Shown in pieces: positions 51,125 to 59,694 of a stretch of 64,000 nt of DNA (positions within the stretch are counted from its first letter, which is position 1; each line of letters begins with the position of its first letter). The DNA is from Akkermansiaceae bacterium (GTDB lineage: Bacteria > Verrucomicrobiota > Verrucomicrobiia > Verrucomicrobiales > DEV007). Made by a program: the position numbers and the translations under genes. Below the pieces are notes generated by a model. That model worked only from the letters and a program-made list of their open reading frames with translations. It was not told the DNA's origin and did not search any database. The DNA lies in the NCBI GenBank assembly GCA_024233085.1, contig JACKQC010000006.1:179391-243390 (forward strand), given 5' to 3'.

Positions 51125-53941
51125 ATGAAAACGATCCGAATCCCTCGCCGCCGTCCATTCACCCGCGAAGCGATCCTCCTCGCCGTCCTCCTGAGTCCGG
51201 GAGCGGGCGGCCTTTTCGCCGGTCCCACCAGCAGCAGCGCGAATTTCACCCTGCTGCCCGGGGAAACCGGGGCCGGGGGCGGCCGCGTGACCGGCGCCAC
51301 GGTCACGGCCGACATCTCCATCGGGGAAACCGTCGCGGGCGGCGTCTCGAACGTCACCACCGGCGGCGCGCAGACCAAGGGCGGCTTCACCGGCCAGCTC
51401 TACGACACCCAGTCGCTGGCGGTGTCGGCGGACCCGGCGGCGGTCGAGGAACACGAAACCACCCAACTGACGGCGGTGGCGACGATGGACGACGACTCCC
51501 TGGTCAATGTGGGCGGCGCCGACGCCCTGTGGGCGATTCTCGACGGCCCGATCGACACCATCGACGGCAACGGCGTGGCCACGGCCGGCGATGTCTTCAT
51601 CAACAGCCCCGCCAACGTGCGCGGCACCTACGACGGCGTGGACGGCGACCTGCAGATCATGGTGCTCAACGTCAACGCCGCTCCCCCGACCGATCCGCAG
51701 CCCGATCCGGGCTTCACCGAGCAGAATTTCGATCCCGGCCAGGCCGGGCTTTACCAGGGCCTGCTGACCGACTCCGGCGGCAACGTGCTGGGGGCCATCG
51801 TGGGCCTCAGGATCAAGAACACGGGCGCCTTTTCGGGCAAGGTGTTCTTCAACGGGAAAGCTTACGCGCTCAAGGGCGTGCTCGACGGCAACGGCGACTT
51901 CACCGGCCAGGTCATCCGCAAGGGGCTCACGCCCCTCGACGTGGTGCTGCACATCGGCGAAACCACCAGCGGCGGCCTGAGCCTGCAGGGCACGGTGGAT
52001 GGCGACAGCACCAGCGGTGGCGCCATCGCCGACCGGGCGCCCTACCATCCGAAGAACAATCCCGCCCCGCCGGAATTGGTGAACAAGTACACCTTCCTCA
52101 TTCCCGCCACCGAGACCGGCAACTCCGCCGTCCCGGGCGGCGACGGCTACGGCGCGGTCACCGTGAGCACTTCGGGTTCCATCGTGGCCACGGGCAAGAC
52201 GGGTGACGGCGTGAAATTCGGCACCAAGGGTTTCCTGACCGAGGACGGGCAGTGGCATCTCTTCCAGCCGCTTTTCCGCGGCCAGGGCCAGCTCGCCGGC
52301 GTGGTGAACTTCCGCGACCAGCCCGGCGTCTCCGACTTCGACGCCGACCTGCGCTGGGTGAAAAACCCGAACCCGAAGGACAAGCTCTACCCCGGCGGCT
52401 TCGATCTGCCGCCGGCGCTGGTGGGCTCCGTCTTCGACCCGCCGGCGAAGGGCGAGCGCGCGCTCGACGAGTTGCAGGACCAGTTTTACAACGCCCTGCT
52501 GAGCCTGGCGGGCAACACCCTGGAAGACGGCGGCTTTTCCCAGGTGGTCAGTTGGCTGAACTCCAACGCCATCGCCTACTACGGCCCCGAAAAACTCGGC
52601 GCCAAGGCCAGCCCGAAGAACGGTCTCCTCGGCGGGAGCTACTACGATCCCTTCACCAAGACCAAGATCGGCTTCGGCGGCGCCGTCCTGCAGAAGCAGG
52701 GCATCGCGGGCGGGAACTTCGTCTTCGCCAACGAGTCGGGCTACCTGCTCATCGAGCCGGGCACGGTCTTCCCCTACCCCGGCAGCGAGGATCCCGGCCT
52801 GCTCGACCTGACCGAGGTGCCAAACGATCCCGTCTCCTCGCCCGCCATCGAGGAGGTGCCCGTTTTCGATCCGGCCGCGGCGGGCCTCTTCGGCGGCACG
52901 GTGCATGAGACGACCGGTGGCATGAATCTCGCCGGCGGCATCGAGAACGTGAAGCTGGCCGCCAACGGCGCCATCAGCGGCACGGTCTGGATCGACGGCC
53001 TCCGCTACGCTTTCAAAGGCCTCGTGGGCAACGACACCCACGTCCTCATCGACATCCCGCGCAAGGGTCTCACCCCGGTCACGCTGGCCCTGACGCTGGA
53101 CAAGCACATAGGCATCGCCGACGGCTTCGTCCTGCACGGCACCGCCACGGTGGACGGAACCGACTTCGACGTCGAGGCGCAACGGCGCCCGGTTTACCCG
53201 AAGGGCTCCGCCCCCGACGAGCACGCCGGCGCCTACACCATCGCCCTGCGCGCCCCCGACGGCACCGACCCGGCCGCCGAACCCGCCGGCGACGGCTACG
53301 GCTCGCTGAGCGTGCTGGCAAACGGCATCTGCAAGGGCCTGCTCATCCTCGCCGACGGCACCAAGGCCTCGATGGCCGGCCACGTCTCGCGCATCGGCGA
53401 CTGGGCCGTGTATCGCTCGCTCTACGGGAACAAGGGTTACCTCGCCGGGAACATCCGCTTCCGCGACACCGCCGGCGTCGCCGACCTGGACGGCGCCTGC
53501 CGCTGGCTCAAGCAGAACGCGGTCCCGAAGACGAAGAACTACCTCACCGGATTCGACGTGAACCGCGCCCTCATCGGCGGCGCCTACACCGTGCCGGCCA
53601 AGGGGGTGAACGCCTTCGCGGCGCTGGACGACGTCTTTTACAACGCCTGGCTGCGCCTCGCCGGCCCCGATCTCGCGCCCACCACGGCCTTCGACATCAC
53701 CATGCTCGACCGTGCCGTGACCTGGAACAACGCCAACAAGATCCTCTACTACGGCCCCGACAAGACGGCGGTGAAATTCAACCCCAAGACCGGAGTCGCC
53801 ACCGGCAGCTATCTCGACAAATCGACCGGCGCCAACGTGAAATTCGGCGGCGCGCTGATGCAGGAGCAGGCGCTGCTGACGGGCAGCTATCTCTCCGGCG
53901 ATCAGTCGGGCATCTTCACCATCTCGCCGCGCCAGAACTGA
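51125..53941 (+). CDS. Large exported protein with an internal ~350-residue duplication
   Basis: A 938-residue protein starting at ATG 51125, preceded by TTTTTCCGGAGCC. The signal is REAILLAVLLSPGAGGLFAG. Residues ~30-90 (GPTSSSANFTLLPGETGAGG; VTGATVTADISIGETVAGG) resemble modules found in PVC surface proteins. Two long repeats follow: NFDPGQAGLYQGLLTDSGGN and VFDPAAAGLFGGTVHETTGG begin them, and WLNSNAIAYYGPEKLG and WNNANKILYYGPDKTA end them. Each includes VIRKGLTPLDV / DIPRKGLTPVTL. No catalytic motif is seen. It may be an adhesin or matrix component. In the 271 bases upstream, GTAAACT occurs twice about 20 bases apart. Confidence 0.75.
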   Translation: MKTIRIPRRRPFTREAILLAVLLSPGAGGLFAGPTSSSANFTLLPGETGAGGGRVTGATVTADISIGETVAGGVSNVTTGGAQTKGGFTGQLYDTQSLAVSADPAAVEEHETTQLTAVATMDDDSLVNVGGADALWAILDGPIDTIDGNGVATAGDVFINSPANVRGTYDGVDGDLQIMVLNVNAAPPTDPQPDPGFTEQNFDPGQAGLYQGLLTDSGGNVLGAIVGLRIKNTGAFSGKVFFNGKAYALKGVLDGNGDFTGQVIRKGLTPLDVVLHIGETTSGGLSLQGTVDGDSTSGGAIADRAPYHPKNNPAPPELVNKYTFLIPATETGNSAVPGGDGYGAVTVSTSGSIVATGKTGDGVKFGTKGFLTEDGQWHLFQPLFRGQGQLAGVVNFRDQPGVSDFDADLRWVKNPNPKDKLYPGGFDLPPALVGSVFDPPAKGERALDELQDQFYNALLSLAGNTLEDGGFSQVVSWLNSNAIAYYGPEKLGAKASPKNGLLGGSYYDPFTKTKIGFGGAVLQKQGIAGGNFVFANESGYLLIEPGTVFPYPGSEDPGLLDLTEVPNDPVSSPAIEEVPVFDPAAAGLFGGTVHETTGGMNLAGGIENVKLAANGAISGTVWIDGLRYAFKGLVGNDTHVLIDIPRKGLTPVTLALTLDKHIGIADGFVLHGTATVDGTDFDVEAQRRPVYPKGSAPDEHAGAYTIALRAPDGTDPAAEPAGDGYGSLSVLANGICKGLLILADGTKASMAGHVSRIGDWAVYRSLYGNKGYLAGNIRFRDTAGVADLDGACRWLKQNAVPKTKNYLTGFDVNRALIGGAYTVPAKGVNAFAALDDVFYNAWLRLAGPDLAPTTAFDITMLDRAVTWNNANKILYYGPDKTAVKFNPKTGVATGSYLDKSTGANVKFGGALMQEQALLTGSYLSGDQSGIFTISPRQN

Positions 53942-54031
53942 CGGCGCCAACCCTTTCCCCCCTTAGGCAAACCAGAAAGACTCGGACGAACGAACGACGC
54001 CGCGTCCGTCCCGATATTCCCCCGGTGACAA

Positions 54032-54072
54032 GACCCAACAGGGTATGGTGTGGTGCCTGACCCTGTTGGGTC
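54032..54072. repeat. Dispersed double-palindrome element, copy 8
   Basis: GACCCAACAGGGTATGGTG and GGTGCCTGACCCTGTTGGGTC; the outer 13 bases are perfectly complementary. It lies between convergent genes in a 188-base gap with nothing else recognised. Confidence 0.85.
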
Positions 54073-54129
54073 GTTCCGTGTACCGGGGGGGCGGGAATTG
54101 CCGATCGGGGACCGGACGACCCAAACCCA

Positions 54130-54585
54130 TTATCCCGCGGAGAAAACGGTGGGAATCCGCTCCAGTTGGAAATGCGTTTCGGTTTCCCCGATTCGACGAA
54201 AACCCAGACGCTCATAGAGCCGCCGGGCGCCCGTGTTCGACTTCATCACGTTCAATCTCACCGGAACCGCTTTCTCGTCTCCCTCGGCGATCAGGTCGCG
54301 AATGATCGCTCCTCCGATCCCCCGGCCCTGCCATTCCGGCAAAAGGGCGATTTCCCGGAGAAAGATCGCCTCTGCTGTTCGTTCCACCGCGCAGTATCCG
54401 CATTTTTCGCCGTTTTCGTCACGAACGATGCCGTGGGGAATGCCGTTCCACGTCCGCTCGAAAAATCCGCCCTGAACGGTCTCGTCCCACTCGCCAAATT
54501 GCCGCAACACCATTTCCCGATAAGCCAGGTGGTGGACCTTCTGGCCGAAGGCAAAATCTTCATCGGTGGCCCGGGTGATCGTCAT
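54130..54585 (-). CDS. GNAT-family N-acetyltransferase
   Basis: A 151-residue protein with the GNAT acetyl-CoA binding signature EWQGRGIGGAIIRDLI near residue 84 and the C-terminal LNVMKSNTGARRLYERLGF motif. The segment preceding it, IFLREIALLPEWQGRGIG, gives the usual beta4-alpha3 arrangement. The substrate is unknown. It is transcribed on the same strand as the small membrane-protein gene, whose stop is 91 bases upstream, and may be co-transcribed. Confidence 0.9.
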   Translation of the reverse strand: MTITRATDEDFAFGQKVHHLAYREMVLRQFGEWDETVQGGFFERTWNGIPHGIVRDENGEKCGYCAVERTAEAIFLREIALLPEWQGRGIGGAIIRDLIAEGDEKAVPVRLNVMKSNTGARRLYERLGFRRIGETETHFQLERIPTVFSAG

Positions 54586-54676
54586 GTCGCGACTCCGTCG
54601 GTTGGCGAACGGGTTTATCCCGTCCGGAATTCCGGCCCGCGCAACCGGCGGGCTGTCGAGAACGAAGGGTTTCCGG

Positions 54677-55237
54677 TCAGGCCGCGGCGGAGCGGCCGTT
54701 GATCATTCCCGCCATAATGAGCGAGGCGATGCCCCAGCCGGCGATGACGTCGACCATGTCCCAGAGGATGAAATCGGCGCTGACCTCCCACCAGATCTGC
54801 TGCGGGTACATGCCAAGCAGGCAGACGAGCACCGCCACGATCAGCACGAACCCGACGCGGCCCGCGTAGTTCAGGCGCGGCGCGACGGCGGCGAGCAGGA
54901 TGGCCATCAGGACGCCGGAAACGAGATGGGTCAGCAGGCCGCGCGCGATGGCGTGGGACATGTCGGCGCGCGGATTGGCGCCGGGACGAACCGCCGCGAA
55001 GACGAAGGGGCCTTTCAGGGCCTGTTCCTCGCGCTGCTCCATGGTCTTCGACTTGTCGCCGGGAATGATGTAAACCCCGGTCTCCGGCGCGCCGGCTTTG
55101 ATGGCCTCGGCGACGGCGGATTCGTTGGAGAACTGGTGGAGGGTCGATTCGTGCAGGGGCAGCGCCATCCACGAAAAACTCGTCCATGCGAAGGCGACGA
55201 AGCCGCCGATCAGGGCCGCGAGAAAGACTTTGAACAT
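54677..55237 (-). CDS. Small membrane protein of unknown function
   Basis: A 186-residue protein. An N-terminal helix (FKVFLAALIGGFVAFAWTSF) is followed by a ~90-residue extracytoplasmic loop (containing YIIPGDKSKTMEQREEQALK) and three more hydrophobic segments (LVSGVLMAILLAAVAP; GFVLIVAVLVCLLGMYP; DVIAGWGIASLIMAGMI). FSWMALPLHESTL is a recognisable motif of a hypothetical family seen in several phyla, for which no function is established. Starts at ATG 55237. Confidence 0.8.
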   Translation of the reverse strand: MFKVFLAALIGGFVAFAWTSFSWMALPLHESTLHQFSNESAVAEAIKAGAPETGVYIIPGDKSKTMEQREEQALKGPFVFAAVRPGANPRADMSHAIARGLLTHLVSGVLMAILLAAVAPRLNYAGRVGFVLIVAVLVCLLGMYPQQIWWEVSADFILWDMVDVIAGWGIASLIMAGMINGRSAAA

Positions 55238-55391
55238 GGACCGATGCTAGCAGACGAGCCTCCGAATTCGAAAGGAAAAAATTTCTCCCACCCGACCGCG
55301 AGAGCGCGGGCGCCCCTCGCCCTCATGGCGCGGGCGCGTAGGTTTCCGGGGGTTGCCTTCGTTCACCGAACCGGACTACGATTCCGGTCCC

Positions 55392-58300
55392 ATGAAACGC
55401 CTCGCCCTTTCCCATCCCGTATTCTTCCCCGCCTGCCTCGCCGTCGCGCTGCTCGTCCCGCCGTCCGCCCGCGCCCAGGACGAGGCTCCGGCTATCGCGC
55501 CGAAGGAAACCGTCAACCTGCTCGCCGACCGGGAACTCAAGGATTTCACGCACCACCTGAACCCGAAAAGCTCGGTCTCTCTCGACCGTGACGAAGTCTG
55601 GATCGTCGGCGAGGACGGGGTGCTCCAGGTCACCGGCAAGGGGTTTGGCTACCTCCGCACCAACCGGAAATACCGCGACTACCATCTGGTGCTGGAATAC
55701 AAGTGGGGCGAGCGCACCTGGGGCAACCGTCTCGACCGGGCGCGCGACTGCGGCCTGCTGGTCCACGGCTACGGAAAGGACGGCGCCTTCGGCGACACCT
55801 GGATCAACTCCATCGAGGCCCAGCTCATCGAGGGCGGCTCGGGCGACATCCTGGTGCTGGCCTACCAGGAACGGGGCGGCGAAAAGGCGCCCACCTCGCT
55901 GACGGCGGAGGTGAAAAACGACCGCGACGGCGAGGCCGTGTGGACACCGGGCGGGGAAAGCCGCGTTTTTCCGCCGGCGGAAAAGACCAACGCCCGCATC
56001 AACTGGCGCGACCGCGACCCGGACTGGGCGGATGTGAAGGGCTACCGCGGGTCAAAGGACATCGAGAACCCGCTCGGCGAGTGGAACCGCATGGAGGTCA
56101 TCTGCAAGGGCGACACCATCGAGATCCGCATCAACGGCGAGTTGGTCAACAGCGGCACGAAGGCGAACCCGACCGAGGGCTACATCTGCCTACAGAGCGA
56201 AGCCGCCGAATGCTGGATCCGCCGCTACGAGCTGTGGCCGATCGGCGCGTTCAAGGAGGAGTGGAAGCCCGCGGTCGCCTCCACCGACACCGGTTACTCC
56301 GCCGGCGGCGAGAGCATTCTCCCCCGCCGCCTGCCCCTGAGCCCGGAGGAGTCCCAGGCCGCCTGGGAAATCGACGGCGACTACGAAATGCAGCTCGCCG
56401 CCGCCGAACCCGTCGTCTGCGACCCGGTCGATGTCGTGTGGGACGAGAAGGGCCGGATGTTCGTGGCGGAGATGGGCGACTACCCCGAACCCGCCCCGGG
56501 CGGCGGAAATCTCTCGCGCATCCGCCTGCTGCGCGACAAGGACGGCGACGGCCGCATGGACGAGGCCGTGACCTGGGCGGCCGAACTCGACCATGTGCAG
56601 GGCCTGCTGCCAATGAACGGCGGGCTGCTGGCGACGACGCGAACGGCGATCCTCTTTCTCCAGGACACCGACGGCGACGACAAGGCGGACAAGATCGAGA
56701 CGGTTTTCCAGCAAAACGAGCCGCGGCACAACCAGCTCCAGGTTTCCGCGCCGCGCTGGGGCCTGGACAACGCGATCTACCTGAACAACGGGCTCGACCT
56801 GAAGGAAATCTATCCCGGAGAGCATCCCGAGCAGAAACTCGCGGTGACCAAGGCCAATCTCCGCCTCGATCCGCGAACCCGCACGCTGACCCCGGTGACG
56901 GGCTTCGGGCAGTTCGGCGGCACGCAGGACGACTACGGGCGGCGTTTCTGCTGCAGCAACCGCAACCCCGTCATGTTCGCCGTGATGCCCCTCGGGGCGG
57001 CCGGCCGCAACCCCTTTCAGAATCTCGCGATGACCCACGAGGACATCCAGCCGCCCGGCGCGCCGGTCTGGCCGATCAATCTGAGCCACACCACCTCCGC
57101 CGCCCACGCCGGCACCCACACCGCCGCCTGCGGCATCGGCGTCTATCGCGGCGGCCTGATGAGCGACCTGCGCGGCAACATCCTCGTCTGCGAACCCACC
57201 GCCCAGCTCGTCACCCGCAACCGCCTCGTGCCCAACGGCGCCAGCCTGACCGCCGAGCGCGTCGGGGAGAAGCGCGATTTTCTCGTCTCCAACGACGAGT
57301 GGACCCGTCCCGTGAACCTCCGCAACGGCCCGGACGGCGCGCTCTACATCTGCGACATGTATCGGCGCTTCATCGATCACGCGCGGTTTTTTCCGGAGGA
57401 ATTCTCGAAGACCAACTTCATGCGGGCCGGCTTCGACCAAGGCCGCGTCTGGCGTTTGGTGCCGAAAGGAACCAAGCCCCAGAAAATCGAGCCGCTCCCC
57501 GAGTCGGGCGCCGATCTGGTGGCCCTCCTCGCGAGCGAGAACAGTTGGCGGCGCCTCCACGCCCAGCGTCTCATCATCGAACGGCGGGACCAGTCCACCG
57601 CGCCCGCCCTGGCGAAGCTGCTCGCCGAATCCGCCTCGCCCCAGGCCCGTGTCCACGCCCTGTGGACGCTGCACGGGCTCGGATCGCTGACCGCCGCCCA
57701 GGCCGCCGCCGCGCTGAAGGACACCGAGCCCGGCGTGGTCGAAAACGCCACCGCCCTCGCGGCGGAGTTCTTCGCCGACGCGCCCGAGATCAAATCGGCG
57801 TGGCTCGACCTGCTGAAAACGGGCGGCCCGCGCGTGCAAATGCTCGTCGCGGTCGAGGCGCTGGCCGGCGACGACCGCGCCGAAGTCACCGACGCCATGG
57901 CCGCCGCGCTTCGGAAAAGCCCGACCGATCTCTGGCTGTTGCGCGGCATTGTCAGCGCCTCCGAAAAGCGCTCCGCGAGCCTCCTGGCCGCGATGCTGGG
58001 CGATGCCGCGGTGATTTCCAGCGAAGACGCCGAGGCCAAAGCGACGGTGCTCCGCGAACTCGCGCAAACCGTGGGCGCCTCGGCCTCCGCCGACCTCCCC
58101 GGCCTGGCGACCGTGCTCGGAACGGTGAAGGGCGCGCCCGACTGGTGGCATTTCGCCGTCGTCGACGGACTCGGCGAGGGATTGCGCCGCGGCAAGCTCG
58201 CGCGGAAATCCGTCGCCGCCCTTCTCGCCAAGCCGCCGGCCGAACTCGACGGGAAACTCGGGGGACTCCAGGCCGTGCTCGATTCCGCTCAGGACATCCT

Positions 58301-59156
58301 GCTCGACCGCTCGAAACCCGCCGCCGAACGCCTCGCCGCCCTCCCGCTCGTCCAGCAACAGGGCATGGAACCCTTTCTCGCCCTCGCGGAAAAGCTCATC
58401 GACGGCGCCGAAGCCGCCGACGTCCAGGCCGCCGCCTGCAAGGCCCTGGCCCGGTTCGACCGCGACAAGGTGAGCGACTTTTTCTTCGAACGCTGGAAAA
58501 CCCTCGGCCCCACCCCGCGCCGCGAGGCCCTCGAATTGATCGCCGCCAATCCCGCCACCGGCCTGCGCCTGATGCAAAAGATGAAGGCCGGCGAAATCAA
58601 CAAGGCCCTCATGCCGCCCATGCAAAAATGGAGCTACGCCCGCTCGACAAACGAGGAGATCAAGGCGCTGGCGATCGAGCTGTTCGGGAAACCGAGCGAG
58701 GACCGCGCCGCCATCATCGCCGACTACAAGAGCGCGATCGCCGGCCACGAAGGCGACGCCGGGAACGGAAAACTCGTCTTCGAAAAGGCCGCCTGCGTTA
58801 CCTGTCACAAGATCGGCGACACCGGCGCCGAGGTCGGCCCGAACATCACCGACGTCCGCATCAAGCCGCCGGAGGCGCTGCTCAGCGACATTCTCGATCC
58901 CAACCGCGCCGTCGAGGAACGCTGGACCGCCTGGACCGTCGAAACCAAAGACGGCCGCACCCTCGCCGGCCTGATCGCCGCCGAGACGCCGAACGCCATC
59001 GAGCTTCGCCTGCCCGGCGGCCTCGCCGAAACGATCGCCCGCGACCAGATCGCGAAAATGGAAACCACCGGCCTCTCCCTGATGCCCGTCGGCCTCGACG
59101 CCGCGATCACCAAGCCGGAAATGGCCGATCTGATCGCGTTTTTGAAGGCGCGGTGA
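55392..59156 (+). CDS. DUF1080 + PVC-type beta-propeller/HEAT/cytochrome c protein
   Basis: A 1254-residue exported protein (ATG 55392; signal FFPACLAVALLVPPSARA). Domains in order: DUF1080/LamG-like (FTHHLNPKSSVSLDRDEVW; HLVLEYKWGERTWGNR; WNRMEVICKGDTIEIRING) at ~30-305; a PVC-type membrane-bound dehydrogenase propeller (DPVDVVWDEKGRMFVAEMGD; GRRFCCSNRNPVMF; NLRNGPDGALYICDMYRRF) at ~330-690; HEAT-like helices ~695-1100; and a cytochrome c domain with haem motif CVTCH near 1134. The propeller and haem fusion is characteristic of PVC bacteria. The DUF1080 part has been linked to 3-keto-sugar or glycan hydrolysis. It probably oxidises a sugar in the periplasm; the substrate is unknown. Confidence 0.93.
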   Translation: MKRLALSHPVFFPACLAVALLVPPSARAQDEAPAIAPKETVNLLADRELKDFTHHLNPKSSVSLDRDEVWIVGEDGVLQVTGKGFGYLRTNRKYRDYHLVLEYKWGERTWGNRLDRARDCGLLVHGYGKDGAFGDTWINSIEAQLIEGGSGDILVLAYQERGGEKAPTSLTAEVKNDRDGEAVWTPGGESRVFPPAEKTNARINWRDRDPDWADVKGYRGSKDIENPLGEWNRMEVICKGDTIEIRINGELVNSGTKANPTEGYICLQSEAAECWIRRYELWPIGAFKEEWKPAVASTDTGYSAGGESILPRRLPLSPEESQAAWEIDGDYEMQLAAAEPVVCDPVDVVWDEKGRMFVAEMGDYPEPAPGGGNLSRIRLLRDKDGDGRMDEAVTWAAELDHVQGLLPMNGGLLATTRTAILFLQDTDGDDKADKIETVFQQNEPRHNQLQVSAPRWGLDNAIYLNNGLDLKEIYPGEHPEQKLAVTKANLRLDPRTRTLTPVTGFGQFGGTQDDYGRRFCCSNRNPVMFAVMPLGAAGRNPFQNLAMTHEDIQPPGAPVWPINLSHTTSAAHAGTHTAACGIGVYRGGLMSDLRGNILVCEPTAQLVTRNRLVPNGASLTAERVGEKRDFLVSNDEWTRPVNLRNGPDGALYICDMYRRFIDHARFFPEEFSKTNFMRAGFDQGRVWRLVPKGTKPQKIEPLPESGADLVALLASENSWRRLHAQRLIIERRDQSTAPALAKLLAESASPQARVHALWTLHGLGSLTAAQAAAALKDTEPGVVENATALAAEFFADAPEIKSAWLDLLKTGGPRVQMLVAVEALAGDDRAEVTDAMAAALRKSPTDLWLLRGIVSASEKRSASLLAAMLGDAAVISSEDAEAKATVLRELAQTVGASASADLPGLATVLGTVKGAPDWWHFAVVDGLGEGLRRGKLARKSVAALLAKPPAELDGKLGGLQAVLDSAQDILLDRSKPAAERLAALPLVQQQGMEPFLALAEKLIDGAEAADVQAAACKALARFDRDKVSDFFFERWKTLGPTPRREALELIAANPATGLRLMQKMKAGEINKALMPPMQKWSYARSTNEEIKALAIELFGKPSEDRAAIIADYKSAIAGHEGDAGNGKLVFEKAACVTCHKIGDTGAEVGPNITDVRIKPPEALLSDILDPNRAVEERWTAWTVETKDGRTLAGLIAAETPNAIELRLPGGLAETIARDQIAKMETTGLSLMPVGLDAAITKPEMADLIAFLKAR

Positions 59157-59200
59157 GGACGATTCGTGCTACGATCACTTTCGCACCTCAAGAAAACCCC

Positions 59201-59410
59201 ATGAAAGTCGAAGACCTGATGGACGAAGTCGCGCATCTCGACCCGGCGGGCCGGCGGAGACTGATCGCCTATGCCGTCACCCTCCAGGATGCCGAGATCC
59301 CGGGTTATGCGGAGAGGCTGGCCGAAAAAATCGACAATCGCGATCCCTCGCATTGGATTGACGAGGAAGACTTGGCGTCGGCTCTCCGCCTCGACGAACC
59401 GGAGCCATGA
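59201..59410 (+). CDS. Putative antitoxin
   Basis: A 69-residue acidic protein (MKVEDLMDEVAHLDPAGRRR, then LAEKIDNRDPSHWIDEEDLA). The arrangement 'helix, PGY-x-x-x-LA, acidic tail with W/E/D' matches small antitoxins of RelE/ParE modules. Its stop overlaps the next start (ATGA at 59407-59410). It starts 45 bases after the cytochrome gene. It has been identified here by its reading frame, length and partner only. Confidence 0.65.
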   Translation: MKVEDLMDEVAHLDPAGRRRLIAYAVTLQDAEIPGYAERLAEKIDNRDPSHWIDEEDLASALRLDEPEP

Positions 59411-59667
59411 ATCGGCGATTGTTGGTGGACTTCGAAGTCGTCAAGTGGATGGCCCAACTTCCACGTCGTGAGCGAAAAACGCTCCACGATCGATTTCTCG
59501 AAATTCGCGAGTTCCCCGGAAACTTTGCCGACTTTCACGAATTTGACGCAACCGGCAGAAGAGTTGAAGTCCACATCTGCGGAAAATTTGCCATCCGCTT
59601 TTGGGACGATTTTGCGGATCGCCACCTGAAGATTCTCGATGTGACTCTCGCGGATCGAGGCGCTTGA
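59407..59667 (+). CDS. Putative ParE/RelE-like toxin
   Basis: An 86-residue basic protein coupled by a 4-base overlap to the putative antitoxin. LLVDFEVVKWMAQLPRRERK resembles the N-terminal helices of RelE/ParE proteins, and the C-terminal strands (RVEVHICGKFAIRFWDDFAD then HLKILDVTLADRG) fit the fold with the typical R-x-x-[Y/F/W] pattern. It is distinct in sequence from the toxin at 35896. Confidence 0.7.
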   Translation: MNRRLLVDFEVVKWMAQLPRRERKTLHDRFLEIREFPGNFADFHEFDATGRRVEVHICGKFAIRFWDDFADRHLKILDVTLADRGA

Positions 59668-59694
59668 TTTCGACTCGAATTTTTGCTTCCAACC

